This document shows positions 21,485 through 29,778 of a DNA stretch of 64,000 nt, piece by piece (position 1 is the stretch's first letter; the number at the start of each line of letters is the position of its first letter). Source of the stretch: an uncultured Maricaulis sp. (GTDB lineage Bacteria > Pseudomonadota > Alphaproteobacteria > Caulobacterales > Maricaulaceae). The stretch covers positions 62,001-126,000 of the forward strand of contig NZ_CAMYLS010000033.1 in assembly GCF_947259345.1 (NCBI RefSeq). The letters are read 5' to 3'. Made by a program: the position numbers and the translations under genes. The notes beneath the pieces are model-generated. The model searched no databases, had not been told where the DNA came from, and saw nothing but the letters and a program-made list of their open reading frames with translations.

Positions 21485-22150
21485 TTAGCCCTCCGCCTTG
21501 CCGGTATTCGGCAGCTTGATCTTCTTGGCGCGCGAGCCGTCATAGAGCGACGGGTCGCTCAAAACCTTGGTGCCGTGCGGCTCGGAGGCATTGCGATCCG
21601 ATTGCGGACCGTATTTGACGGTCTTGCCGGCCGCCAGATCGTCCATCAGGGCTTCCAGCTTGGCACCGTCGAGATCCTCGATGTAATGATCGCCATCGCT
21701 GTTCGCGAGCTGGATCATCGGGGCATTGGCGCACGCGCCCATGCACTCGACCTCGACCCAGGTGAACTTGCCGTCGGCGGAAATCTCGTGCTGCTTGCCG
21801 ATGCGCTTCTTGCACACATCAATCAGCTCTTCCGACCCGCGCAGCATGCAGGGCGTGGTGCCGCAAACCTGAATCAGGTGCTCACCGACCGGCTCGAGAT
21901 TGAACATGGTGTAGAAAGTCGCGACCTCGTAGACGCGGATATAGGGCATGTCCAGCCGGCCCGCGATCTCGCGAAGGGCAGGCTCGCAGACCCAGCCTTC
22001 CTGCTTCTGCGCGATCCACAGCATGGGAATGACCGCCGAGGCTTTCTTGGCCTCGGGATATTTAGCCAGCCAGAATTTGATCTCGGCTTCGCTCTTCTCG
22101 TTGAAGGCGAAGCTGTCCGGCTGTTCTTTTGCCAAGCGACGAACGCTCAT
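21485..22150 (-). CDS. nuoE: NADH-quinone oxidoreductase subunit E
   Basis: NuoE holds the off-path [2Fe-2S] cluster N1a next to NuoF. In the 221 residues the four cluster cysteines lie in QVCGTTPCMLRG and VECMGACANAPM. The thioredoxin-like domain is preceded by AVIPMLWIAQKQEGWVCEPALREIAGRLDMPYIRVYEVATFYTMFN, the family N-terminal signature. A hydrophilic tail of about 50 residues follows the cluster domain, typical of alphaproteobacterial NuoE. The start overlaps the upstream lipoprotein gene by 4 bases (ATGA), which ties that gene to the operon. Confidence 0.96.
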   Translation of the reverse strand: MSVRRLAKEQPDSFAFNEKSEAEIKFWLAKYPEAKKASAVIPMLWIAQKQEGWVCEPALREIAGRLDMPYIRVYEVATFYTMFNLEPVGEHLIQVCGTTPCMLRGSEELIDVCKKRIGKQHEISADGKFTWVEVECMGACANAPMIQLANSDGDHYIEDLDGAKLEALMDDLAAGKTVKYGPQSDRNASEPHGTKVLSDPSLYDGSRAKKIKLPNTGKAEG

Positions 22151-22614
22151 TCATCATCCCCTGTGGCGATGTCAGTCTCGCGGCGATCAGTGATCACCTC
22201 GGACCGTTCCGGATGAAAAGCTTCACACCAGGCCTGAGCGTCGGCGATAGCCGCCTCGATCCCTGCCCGGCTTCCATTATGCGGAAAATCCGCATGATCC
22301 ATTTCGGACGTCACGCTGACGCGGATCCGCCCCTGGGAATCGACCCGGCCGAGGCTGTGCTCTTCCAGGATCGCGCCCACAACATGGTCGTACTCGGCCG
22401 CGGCGACCGTGGTGTTGCATGAACCGCACAGCGCTTCACCGCCGGACATGCGACAGCCCATCAGGGCCACCTCGGAATAGACCGGTGCCGCGTCCGGCGC
22501 GGCTTCCAGCACAGCCCAGTCATAGGCGGCGCGGGTTTCGGCATCGATACCATTCCCACCACCTGAACAGGCTGCGACCGCGATCAGCGGAAGTATGGCA
22601 AGGCCATGCTTCAT
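22147..22614 (-). CDS. uncharacterised small lipoprotein embedded in the nuo operon
   Basis: I do not recognise this 155-residue protein. It has a lipoprotein signal ([16 protein letters not shown], acylated Cys16), a Gly-rich linker, then a periplasmic domain with cysteines at 54, 63, 66 and 130. Two of these form a CGSC motif at 63-66, so disulfide, metal or haem binding is conceivable. There is no CxxCH haem-attachment motif. It sits between nuoD and nuoE, overlapping the nuoD stop by 1 base and the nuoE start by 4 bases, so it is co-translated with complex I. The position suggests a role in complex I biogenesis or a chance insertion. Base and codon use look like the neighbours. Confidence 0.82.
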   Translation of the reverse strand: MKHGLAILPLIAVAACSGGGNGIDAETRAAYDWAVLEAAPDAAPVYSEVALMGCRMSGGEALCGSCNTTVAAAEYDHVVGAILEEHSLGRVDSQGRIRVSVTSEMDHADFPHNGSRAGIEAAIADAQAWCEAFHPERSEVITDRRETDIATGDDE

Positions 22615-23822
22615 CAGCGGTCGATCTCCCCGAACACAACATCCAGCGAACCGATGATCGCGGAGACATCGGCCAGCATGTGGCCCTTGCTCATGTAATC
22701 CATGGCGGCGAGATGGGCGAAGCCCGGTGCGCGAATCTTCAGGCGGTAAGGCTTGTTCGAGCCATCCGAGACGAGATAGACGCCGAATTCGCCCTTGGGC
22801 GCCTCAACAGCGACATAGACCTCGCCCTCCTCTACCCGAACACCTTCGGTATAGAGCTTGAAGTGCTGGATCAGCGCTTCCATCGAGCGCTTCATTTCGG
22901 CCCGGCGCGGCGGCGAGAACTTGCTGTCAGTGGCCAGCACCTCGCCCGCATTCTCGTCCTTCATGAGCCAGTCACAACACTGGATCATGATCTTCACGCT
23001 CTCGCGCATCTCTTCCATGCGGCAGAGATAGCGATCATAGCAATCGCCATTCTTGCCGACGGGGATGTCGAACTTGAGCTCGTCATAGACCGAATAGGGC
23101 TGCGAACGGCGCAGGTCCCAGGCCAGGCCCGAGCCGCGCACCATGACGCCGGAGAAACCCCAGGCCAGCACGTCTTCCTTGGTGACAACGCCGATATCGA
23201 CATTGCGCTGCTTGAAGATGCGGTTCTCGGTGAGAAGGCTGTCGATATCGTCCAGCTTGGCCGGGAATTGGTCACACCAGGCGCGAATGTCCTCGACCAG
23301 CTTCATCGGCAGGTCCTGATGGACGCCGCCGGGACGGAAATAATGGGCGTGCATGCGCGAGCCGGAGGCGCGCTCGTAGAAGACCATCAGCTTTTCGCGC
23401 TCTTCAAAACCCCAGAGCGGCGGCGTCAGCGCGCCGACATCCATGGCCTGCGTGGTCACATTGAGCAGATGGTTCAGCACTCGGCCGATCTCGCAATAGA
23501 GCACACGGACATACTCGCCGCGCTTGGGCACGGTGATGCCGGCCAGCTTTTCCGCGGCCATGCAGAAGGCGTGCTCCTGGTTCATCGGCGCGACATAGTC
23601 GAGACGGTCGAAATAGCCGATGCCCTGGAGATAGGTCTTGTGCTCCAGGAGTTTCTCGGTGCCGCGATGCAGGAGACCGATATGCGGGTCGACGCGCTCG
23701 ACGACCTCACCATCCAGCTCCAGCACCAGACGCAGCACACCGTGCGCAGCCGGGTGCTGGGGACCGAAATTGATCGTGAAATTGCGTTCGGACTTGCCGG
23801 TTTCGATCAGGTCGTCAGCCAT
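22614..23822 (-). CDS. nuoD: NADH-quinone oxidoreductase subunit D (49 kDa)
   Basis: NuoD, related to nickel hydrogenase large subunits, forms the quinone site together with NuoB. The 402 residues show [45 protein letters not shown], the signature with the quinone-site histidine, followed by [23 protein letters not shown] and the C-terminal [43 protein letters not shown]. It is a separate NuoD, not fused to NuoC, as is usual in Alphaproteobacteria. It follows nuoC by 2 bases and overlaps the lipoprotein gene start by 1 base. Confidence 0.97.
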   Translation of the reverse strand: MADDLIETGKSERNFTINFGPQHPAAHGVLRLVLELDGEVVERVDPHIGLLHRGTEKLLEHKTYLQGIGYFDRLDYVAPMNQEHAFCMAAEKLAGITVPKRGEYVRVLYCEIGRVLNHLLNVTTQAMDVGALTPPLWGFEEREKLMVFYERASGSRMHAHYFRPGGVHQDLPMKLVEDIRAWCDQFPAKLDDIDSLLTENRIFKQRNVDIGVVTKEDVLAWGFSGVMVRGSGLAWDLRRSQPYSVYDELKFDIPVGKNGDCYDRYLCRMEEMRESVKIMIQCCDWLMKDENAGEVLATDSKFSPPRRAEMKRSMEALIQHFKLYTEGVRVEEGEVYVAVEAPKGEFGVYLVSDGSNKPYRLKIRAPGFAHLAAMDYMSKGHMLADVSAIIGSLDVVFGEIDR

Positions 23823-23824
23823 GC

Positions 23825-24442
23825 TCAGCCACCCTTCTGGCCGTCTTGGGCCTTTTCATCGCCCGGAATGATGTATTTGGCACCTTCCCACGGGCTCATG
23901 AAATCAAAGTCGCGATATTCCTGGACCAGTTCGACGGGCTCGTAGACGACCCGTTTCTGCTCTTCATCCCAGCGCACTTCGACATAGCCGGTGAGCGGGA
24001 AGTCCTTGCGCAGCGGATAGCCCTCGAAACCGTAATCGGTCAGCAGGCGGCGCAGGTCCGGATGATCGGCGAAGACGATGCCATACATGTCGAAGGCTTC
24101 GCGCTCGAACCAGTCGGCCACCGGATAGACCGGGATCACCGTTGGAACCGGCGTCTCCTCATCCGTCGACAATTTCACGCGGATACGGTGATTCTGGTGC
24201 ATGGAGAGCAGGTGATAGACGACCTCGAAGCGCTGGGCGCGCTGCGGATAGTCGACACCACAAATGTCGATCAGGGTCGTAAAACGGCAGGCCGGATCAT
24301 CCCGCAACCAGGTCAGCACGGCTTCGATGCGGTCACGATGGATTTCAACCGTCAGCTCGCCATTGGCGATCGACCAGCCGGTGACGGCCGCATCCTGGGC
24401 GTTGGCAATATGCTCGCCGAGAACCTTGAGGGCTTCGCTCAT
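23825..24442 (-). CDS. nuoC: NADH-quinone oxidoreductase subunit C
   Basis: NuoC is the 30 kDa scaffold subunit of the complex I peripheral arm. The 205 residues begin [21 protein letters not shown] chose the ATG at 24440-24442, which follows a GAGAACGGG ribosome site, rather than a longer frame that overlaps nuoB. The signature [64 protein letters not shown] is the family hallmark. It is 13 bases downstream of nuoB and 2 bases upstream of nuoD. The length is normal. Confidence 0.96.
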   Translation of the reverse strand: MSEALKVLGEHIANAQDAAVTGWSIANGELTVEIHRDRIEAVLTWLRDDPACRFTTLIDICGVDYPQRAQRFEVVYHLLSMHQNHRIRVKLSTDEETPVPTVIPVYPVADWFEREAFDMYGIVFADHPDLRRLLTDYGFEGYPLRKDFPLTGYVEVRWDEEQKRVVYEPVELVQEYRDFDFMSPWEGAKYIIPGDEKAQDGQKGG

Positions 24443-24455
24443 ATCCCGTTCTCTC

Positions 24456-25022
24456 CTAGCGCTCGATCGAGCCTTCGCGGCGGATCTTCTTTTGCAATTG
24501 CAAAATGCCGTAGACCAGGGCTTCCGCGGTCGGCGGGCAACCCGGGACATAGACGTCCACCGGAACGATACGGTCGCAGCCACGCACGACCGAGTATGAG
24601 TAATGGTAATAGCCGCCGCCATTGGCGCACGACCCCATCGAGATGACATAGCGCGGCTCGGGCATCTGGTCGTAGACCTTGCGCAGGGCCGGCGCCATCT
24701 TGTTGGTCAACGTACCCGCGACGATCATCACGTCCGACTGGCGCGGGGAGGCCCGCGGCGCGAAACCGAAGCGTTCGACGTCATAACGCGGCATCGAGGC
24801 CTGCATCATTTCCACGGCGCAGCAGGCGAGACCGAAAGTCATCCACATCAGCGAGCCGGTCCGGGCCCAGGTGACGAGATCATCGGCGGCCGCAACCACG
24901 AATCCCTTGTCGGCCAGCGCATCGCTGACGCCGTCAAAGAACGGGTCGTGCTTCTTCGGGTCATAGCCGGGAACGGTTGCGCGCCCAGCCATGCCGGCAT
25001 GAGGGGTCAGGTCAGATGCCAT
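24456..25022 (-). CDS. nuoB: NADH-quinone oxidoreductase subunit B (cluster N2)
   Basis: NuoB holds the terminal [4Fe-4S] cluster N2, which reduces quinone. The 188 residues contain the adjacent cysteine pair in [11 protein letters not shown] and the other ligands in [45 protein letters not shown]. It also carries the conserved [43 protein letters not shown]. The length is normal. It lies 6 bases downstream of nuoA. Confidence 0.97.
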   Translation of the reverse strand: MASDLTPHAGMAGRATVPGYDPKKHDPFFDGVSDALADKGFVVAAADDLVTWARTGSLMWMTFGLACCAVEMMQASMPRYDVERFGFAPRASPRQSDVMIVAGTLTNKMAPALRKVYDQMPEPRYVISMGSCANGGGYYHYSYSVVRGCDRIVPVDVYVPGCPPTAEALVYGILQLQKKIRREGSIER

Positions 25023-25028
25023 TTTGGA

Positions 25029-25397
25029 CTACTCCCAATCCAGCGCGCCTTTTCTCAGCTCGTAAACGAAGCCGATGGTCAAAACAGCGAGGAAAACCAT
25101 CATCGACCAGAACTCAAAGGGGCCGAGATGCTCACGAAGGGTCACCGCCCAAGGAAAGAGGAAGGCGACCTCGAGGTCAAAGATGATGAAGAGGATGGCG
25201 ACCAGGTAGAAGCGCACATCAAACTTCATCCGGGCGTCGTCAAAGGCGTTGAAACCGCACTCATAGGTCGACACCTTTTCCGGATCCGGCCGCGAAGGGG
25301 CGATCACAAAAGCGGCAACCATGAACCCGATCCCGATCGCCGCGGCAATCGCGAAGAAAATCAGAATGGGCAGGTATTCCAGGAGCAATGCGTCCAT
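25029..25397 (-). CDS. nuoA: NADH-quinone oxidoreductase subunit A (first nuo gene)
   Basis: NuoA is a small three-helix subunit at the joint of the two arms of complex I. I start it at the ATG at 25395-25397 ([20 protein letters not shown]), giving 122 residues; a longer frame exists but homologues begin here. The signature [41 protein letters not shown], with the conserved Cys-Gly loop, identifies it. It is the first gene of the nuo operon, so the operon promoter must lie in the 260 bases upstream (25398-25657), where a Fur-like palindrome is also found. Confidence 0.96.
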   Translation of the reverse strand: MDALLLEYLPILIFFAIAAAIGIGFMVAAFVIAPSRPDPEKVSTYECGFNAFDDARMKFDVRFYLVAILFIIFDLEVAFLFPWAVTLREHLGPFEFWSMMVFLAVLTIGFVYELRKGALDWE

Positions 25398-25604
25398 CGC
25401 CAAGCCTCGCCTTGAAGAGCGTCCGGTAAGGTGCGGGAGGCCTCGGTATGGCTGGCTGGATACGCGCAAACGCGAATCGCGAACACCAGAAAGGCCCCCT
25501 GCCCGATTTGGCGCGGAAGCTAGAGCGCAGAGACGCTCGGAGCAAGGGCTAAAGACCGCCTGACATCAGTTCCTTGTGTCGCGGTCCGGGGAGAAGGAAG
25601 CTCA

Positions 25605-25623
25605 GTTGCGAGCTATTTGCAAC
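25605..25623. promoter_or_regulatory. possible Fur-type operator upstream of nuoA
   Basis: The 19-base element GTTGCGAGCTATTTGCAAC has perfect 5-base outer arms (GTTGC/GCAAC) around an AT-rich centre. It resembles the TTGCnnnTnnnnnnGCAA look of alphaproteobacterial Fur boxes. It lies about 210 bases upstream of the nuoA ATG. Iron control of complex I by Fur is plausible because the complex uses many Fe-S clusters. The match is judged by eye and is weak; no clear -35/-10 pair was found beside it. Confidence 0.3.
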
Positions 25624-25657
25624 TACTCTTTTCGGAACTTTGCAGGTCCGACGCGTT

Positions 25658-26107
25658 TCAACGACCCAGTCCCAGCACAGAAAGCCAGAATGAGGACCGG
25701 AAAAACGGCGAGCGCAGACTGAAGGCCCGATCTGGAAAGACGTGCCAGGGCTTGTATCCCCAGCCGCTCACCAAAGACCGGGCATCCGCTCCGAAGCCTT
25801 CGGCCTGGGCGGCTGCGATGGCTGCCCGGCGAGAACACCAGGTCGAACGCGCCGCGCGAAACCGGGCCAGAGCCTCCCCGCTCAGCCCGCGTGCGAGGCG
25901 GACAGAATGTCGCAAGGCCCGAAATTCGCGATGCCGCGCCAAGCTGTCGAGGCAAAGGAGCACGGCACCGATCACGCATAATCCGCCCCACCACAGCGGC
26001 GCGTGCAGCCGCACCAGAGCCATACAACACACGGCCAGGAGGAGGGGCGGCCATGTGGCACGGAAGAACCAGAGTTGATTCTTGAAGGTCCGGAAAAAGC
26101 GTTTCAT
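25658..26107 (-). CDS. uncharacterised membrane protein (149 aa)
   Basis: I do not recognise a named family. The likely product starts at the ATG at 26105-26107 (MKRFFRTFKNQLWFFRATWPP). It has two adjacent membrane segments (about residues 20-34 and 40-58), then an arginine-rich cytoplasmic domain of about 85 residues ending WHVFPDRAFSLRSPFFRSSFWLSVLGLGR. Similar tails with a W-H-x-FPD...SPF pattern occur in uncharacterised alphaproteobacterial proteins, from memory. It is on the same strand as nuoA, 260 bases upstream, and divergent from the 42-residue gene at 26243. A longer frame starting at 26185 is possible but lacks support. Confidence 0.65.
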   Translation of the reverse strand: MKRFFRTFKNQLWFFRATWPPLLLAVCCMALVRLHAPLWWGGLCVIGAVLLCLDSLARHREFRALRHSVRLARGLSGEALARFRAARSTWCSRRAAIAAAQAEGFGADARSLVSGWGYKPWHVFPDRAFSLRSPFFRSSFWLSVLGLGR

Positions 26108-26242
26108 CGCTCTGCTATCGCGTGCGGAGTCCGAACCGCCTAGCGGGACAGGTGTGCCGGCGATCCCGCCCCCTGGGACCATCAAGTGTTGAAAACCACG
26201 CAGTCAGGGCTAGCTGAGGACTTGGAAATCAGGGAGATCAAT

Positions 26243-26371
26243 ATGACCAAGCTGACGACCAATGAAGCTCGACAGGGCGAGAGCGGCCACCATGTCCGTT
26301 GGATTCTGGGCGTGTCTCTGACCCTCGCCATCCTGGCGCTGGCGGTCCTGTTCGGGATGACCGGCAGCTAA
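26243..26371 (+). CDS. small single-span membrane protein (42 aa)
   Basis: This 42-residue protein begins MTKLTTNEARQGESGHHVRW and continues as a single membrane helix (about residues 21-40, ILGVSLTLAILALAVLFGMTG). The ATG at 26243 is preceded by a GGGAG ribosome site at the right distance. A further frame upstream adds 19 codons but has no ribosome site. Short proteins with an EARQG...VR(W/Y)xLGxSL pattern are common and uncharacterised in Alphaproteobacteria, from memory. It lies about 90 bases upstream of the DUF599 gene on the same strand. Confidence 0.72.
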   Translation: MTKLTTNEARQGESGHHVRWILGVSLTLAILALAVLFGMTGS

Positions 26372-26461
26372 ATGGGCGCTTTTCGGCGGACGGGCCCCAA
26401 AAGGCCTTGCCTGGCCTGACGGCCCGTGGCTGCATGGCCCTGGGTAATCAGGGTCGTCTCA

Positions 26462-27196
26462 ATGCTGTCAGACTATTATGGCGTGATCGGGTTCTTCGTG
26501 ATTGCCGCCGGCTTTTCTTGGCTGGTCGATCACAGCCCATTGTCTCATCGCACCCTGTCGCGCCGGATGGATGTTCACCGCAAAGAGTGGATGCAGCACA
26601 TGGCGCGCCGCTCGGTGCGGATCATGGACAGCCAGATCATTGCCGGCCTGCAGAACGGGATCGCCTTCTTCGCTTCGACAGCATTGCTGGGAATCGGCGC
26701 CGCCTTCACGCTCATCACCGCGCTCGACCCGGTGATGTCGGCTGTCGCAGATGTTCCCTTTCTCGACACCACGTCACGCATCCAGTGGGAAGTCATGTCG
26801 CTGGGCCTGCTGGTGATCTATGCCTATGCCTTCTTCAAGTTCGGCTGGGCCTACCGGTTGGTCAATTATTCCGCCATGCTACTGGGCGCGACCCCGGACA
26901 TTCCGCGCGATAATGACGTCACAACCGACGCCTTGCGCAGCGCCTATCGCGCCGGCGCCATGAATGTGGTCGCCGGACGGCAATTCAATCGCGGACTGCG
27001 CGCCCTCTTCTTGTCGATCGGCTATCTCGCCTGGATCGCAGGCCCCCTTGCCCAGATCGGCGTGACCCTCCTTGTCGCCGGCCTCTTATTGTCGCGGCAG
27101 TTCTTCTCGCCCGCCCTGGCAGCCCTGTCTGCTGGAGACGATGCAATGGGCAGCGTGGCCATGCCCGCATCGGATGACACGCACCGCGAAGCCTGA
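26462..27196 (+). CDS. DUF599 family membrane protein
   Basis: The 244-residue protein has four to five membrane segments and the DUF599 pattern. An N-terminal helix (YYGVIGFFVIAAGFSWLVD) is followed by a hydrophilic stretch, HRKEWMQHMARRSVRIMDSQIIAGLQNGIAFFASTALLGIGAAF, then LGLLVIYAYAFFKFGWAYRLVNYSAMLLGATPDIP and FNRGLRALFLSIGYLAWIAGPLAQI. Function is unknown. I use the ATG at 26462; a GTG at 26426 is an in-frame alternative. It is in line with the 42-residue gene upstream and the AbgT gene downstream, with about 100 bases before the latter. Confidence 0.82.
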   Translation: MLSDYYGVIGFFVIAAGFSWLVDHSPLSHRTLSRRMDVHRKEWMQHMARRSVRIMDSQIIAGLQNGIAFFASTALLGIGAAFTLITALDPVMSAVADVPFLDTTSRIQWEVMSLGLLVIYAYAFFKFGWAYRLVNYSAMLLGATPDIPRDNDVTTDALRSAYRAGAMNVVAGRQFNRGLRALFLSIGYLAWIAGPLAQIGVTLLVAGLLLSRQFFSPALAALSAGDDAMGSVAMPASDDTHREA

Positions 27197-27294
27197 ACTC
27201 GGCGCCGCGAATCGCCTCGCTCTTACAAACCATTGCAGTGGGCCACCAAATACGTCCAAACTCCCGACCAGTTGAAACGCGGGGGAGAGACGCG

Positions 27295-28848
27295 ATGAGC
27301 ATCGGATCAGCCATTCTCAATTCGGTCGAGAAGGCCGGCAACAAATTGCCCGACCCGGTGACCATATTCCTGGTCCTGATCGGTGTCGTCATGCTGGCTT
27401 CGCTGGCGCTAGCCGGCCTTGGCACGGCGGTCGACCACCCGGTGACCGGCGAAACGATTTCCGTTATCAATCTTCTGACCGGCAGCCAATTGCAGACCCT
27501 GCTTGTCGGCATGCCGGGCGTGCTCACGGGTTTTGCGCCGCTCGGCATGGTGCTGGTCGTGATGATCGGCGCAGGCATCGCTGAGAAGACCGGCCTATTG
27601 TCCGCCGGCATGCGAGTCATGGTGTCCGGCGCGCCGCGCGTCCTGCTTACCCCGGTCCTCGTCTTTGCCGGTGTGATGGGCAATCTGGCCGTTGATTCAG
27701 GCTATATCGTCATGGTCCCGCTCGGCGCTGTCGTGTTCGCGGCTGCTGGACGCCACCCGATCGCCGGCATCGCCGCTGTTTTCGCGGGCGTATCCGCCGG
27801 GTTCTCGGCCAATCTGGTGGTTACCTCGCTCGAACCGCTCCTGTTCGGCATCACCCAAACAGCCGCCCAGTCCATCGAGCCGGGCTGGACGCTGAATAAT
27901 CTGGACAATTACTATTTCACTTTCGCGCTCACCCCGATCCTGGTTGCCGTGGGCACGCTTGTGAACGACCACATCGTCGAGCCACGCCTCGGCGAATGGA
28001 AACGACCGGATGATTTCGCCGCGCCGGAAGGCGACGGCACGCTTAGCGCCAATGAGCGAAAGGGCTTGGCCTGGGCCGGCATCTCCTTGCTGGTGATCGG
28101 TGCGGTTGTTCTGGTGCTCACAATCCCTTCCAACGGGATACTGCGCGACGCGAATGGCGGACTGGGCCCCTTCTTCCAGTCCATTGTAGCCATCCTGATG
28201 ATCGCCTTTCTGGTGTCCGGCACGCTCTACGGCATCGCCGTCGGCAATGTGAAATCGGACAAGGATGTTGTGGCCCTTGGCACACGATCGATGGCCGATA
28301 TGGGCGGATACATCATCCTTGCCTTTGCCATGGCGCACTTCATCTTTCTCTTCGGCGCCTCGGAAATGGACACCGTGATCGCGATTTCCGGCGCGGAAGG
28401 GCTGCAATCGCTGAACCTGCCAGCCCCGTTGCTGATTGTCGGCATGGTCCTGCTGGTCGCCCTCCTCAACCTCTTCATGGGTTCAGCCTCGGCGAAATGG
28501 GCGCTGCTGGCACCAGTCTTCGTGCCGATGCTGATGCTGCTGGGAATTTCACCGGAAGGATCGACGCTGGCCTATCGGATGGGGGACCAAGCGACAAATA
28601 TCATCACGCCGCTCATGCCGTATTTGCCGCTGATCCTGATCTTCTGTCAGCGCTATGTGCCGGAGTTCGGCCTCGGCAGCCTCATCGCGGTCATGCTGCC
28701 CTATTCAATGGCCATTCTGGTCTCGTCACTGGCCATGATCTTCGTCTGGTTCGCCTTTGACCTGCCGCTGGGGCCGGACGATGCGAGCTTCACCTACGAG
28801 GTCCCGGCCGCTGCGAGCGCTCCGGCCGAAGCCGGGACAGGCGGCTGA
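27295..28848 (+). CDS. AbgT-family transporter (second copy)
   Basis: This 517-residue inner-membrane transporter is a paralogue of the protein encoded at 4798-6393. It shares VEKAGNKLPDPVTIFLVLIGVVMLAS, GFAPLGMVLVVMIGAGIAEKTGLLSAGMRVMVSGAPRVLLTP, GYIVMVPLGAVVFAAAGRHPIAGIAAVFAGVSAGFSANLVV, SAKWALLAPVFVPMLMLLGISPEG and MGDQATNIITPLMPYLPLIL. AbgT proteins move p-aminobenzoyl-glutamate or similar compounds, some as exporters that give sulfonamide resistance; the direction is not predictable here. The ATG at 27295 follows a strong GGGGGAGAGA ribosome site. An EAL gene follows after 95 bases. Confidence 0.88.
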   Translation: MSIGSAILNSVEKAGNKLPDPVTIFLVLIGVVMLASLALAGLGTAVDHPVTGETISVINLLTGSQLQTLLVGMPGVLTGFAPLGMVLVVMIGAGIAEKTGLLSAGMRVMVSGAPRVLLTPVLVFAGVMGNLAVDSGYIVMVPLGAVVFAAAGRHPIAGIAAVFAGVSAGFSANLVVTSLEPLLFGITQTAAQSIEPGWTLNNLDNYYFTFALTPILVAVGTLVNDHIVEPRLGEWKRPDDFAAPEGDGTLSANERKGLAWAGISLLVIGAVVLVLTIPSNGILRDANGGLGPFFQSIVAILMIAFLVSGTLYGIAVGNVKSDKDVVALGTRSMADMGGYIILAFAMAHFIFLFGASEMDTVIAISGAEGLQSLNLPAPLLIVGMVLLVALLNLFMGSASAKWALLAPVFVPMLMLLGISPEGSTLAYRMGDQATNIITPLMPYLPLILIFCQRYVPEFGLGSLIAVMLPYSMAILVSSLAMIFVWFAFDLPLGPDDASFTYEVPAAASAPAEAGTGG

Positions 28849-28869
28849 GACCAACACAGACAACCGGCA

Positions 28870-28945
28870 ATGGTCCCGGCCAAAACGCGATGTTAACGCA
28901 AGTGCATTAGCAATGCTCTTTTCATCAGTTGCTGGCCGGGACCAT
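28870..28945 (+). repeat. 13-bp inverted repeat whose 3' arm overlaps the EAL gene start codon
   Basis: ATGGTCCCGGCCA at 28870-28882 is the exact reverse complement of TGGCCGGGACCAT at 28933-28945. The second arm ends in the first two bases of the ATG at 28944 and covers the region where its ribosome site must lie (GGCCGGGA). If both arms are in the mRNA, a 13-bp GC-rich stem with a 50-base loop would hide the start. The loop contains a smaller hairpin (GCATTAGCAATGC). Whether a promoter lies before or within the loop decides whether the stem forms. Confidence 0.85.
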
Positions 28946-29777
28946 GGAAAAAATCGACAAAGAAGCGGCGTGCGATTTATGCCGCACGCGAGGTAATACA
29001 CGGTTCGCTCCGGCCATCCGGATGGCCTTCCAGCCGATTGTCGACATTGAGGCCGGCCGTGTCTTCGCCCACGAGGCGCTTGTCCGCGGTGCAAATGGCG
29101 AGGGTGCAGTGCATGTCCTGTCACAGGTCACCGACGAGAACCGCTATAATTTCGATCAGACCTGCCGCGTCACCGCGATCAAGACCGCCAGCCGTATTGA
29201 GCTCCAGACGCCAATCAGCATCAATTTCATGCCCAATGCCGTCTATGAGCCGGCAAACTGCATCCGGGCGACCCTGGGCGCCGCTGCCAAGACGGGCTTT
29301 GCCCTCGACCGGATCATCTTCGAATTCACCGAAGGCGAAGACATGACTGGCAGCGACAAGCTCAACGAGATCATTCAGGAATATGCCCGCCACGGCCTGC
29401 GCACCGCAATCGACGATTTCGGCGCCGGCTATTCCGGCCTCAACAAGCTGGCCGAGTTGCAGCCGGACTATGTCAAACTGGATATGGACCTTACCCGCAA
29501 TCTCGATCTGGATCGCCGCCGCAGGGCGATCGTGCGCCACACGGCGCGCCTGTGCGAGGAGCTCGGGATCCAGGTTATTGCCGAAGGCATCGAGACGGTG
29601 GCTGAAATAGCCGCGGTCCGGGATGCCGGTATCCAGCTCGTACAGGGCTATGTCTTCAGCAAGCCCCGGCTGGAGGAAGGGTTTCGCGACAGCGAAATCC
29701 TCCGCGCCTTCCTGCCGTCAACGACGCAGGGCGCGCCGCGGACTAGCCACGACACGCCCCTGCGATCAACCGGCTGA
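28944..29777 (+). CDS. stand-alone EAL-domain cyclic-di-GMP phosphodiesterase
   Basis: The protein hydrolyses c-di-GMP to pGpG if active. The 277 residues are almost entirely one EAL domain: HEALVRG (Glu44), NFMPN (Asn94), FEFTE (Glu127), DDFGAGYSG (Asp157, Asp158), YVKLDMDL (Lys178), AEGIE and QGYVFSKP, so all usual catalytic and metal residues are present. There is no GGDEF, receiver or membrane segment. The first 20 residues carry a CDLC pair (Cys10, Cys13). The ATG at 28944 is chosen for homology; a TTG at 28929 is possible. The start lies in an inverted repeat. The gene ends 1 base before the convergent helicase gene. Confidence 0.92.
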   Translation: MEKIDKEAACDLCRTRGNTRFAPAIRMAFQPIVDIEAGRVFAHEALVRGANGEGAVHVLSQVTDENRYNFDQTCRVTAIKTASRIELQTPISINFMPNAVYEPANCIRATLGAAAKTGFALDRIIFEFTEGEDMTGSDKLNEIIQEYARHGLRTAIDDFGAGYSGLNKLAELQPDYVKLDMDLTRNLDLDRRRRAIVRHTARLCEELGIQVIAEGIETVAEIAAVRDAGIQLVQGYVFSKPRLEEGFRDSEILRAFLPSTTQGAPRTSHDTPLRSTG

Positions 29778-29778
29778 T

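Noticed and set aside
28860-28945. A c-di-GMP riboswitch before the EAL gene
   Set aside because: The inverted repeat was checked for GEMM-type features by eye; no conserved core or tetraloop receptor pattern was seen, so it is reported only as an inverted repeat.
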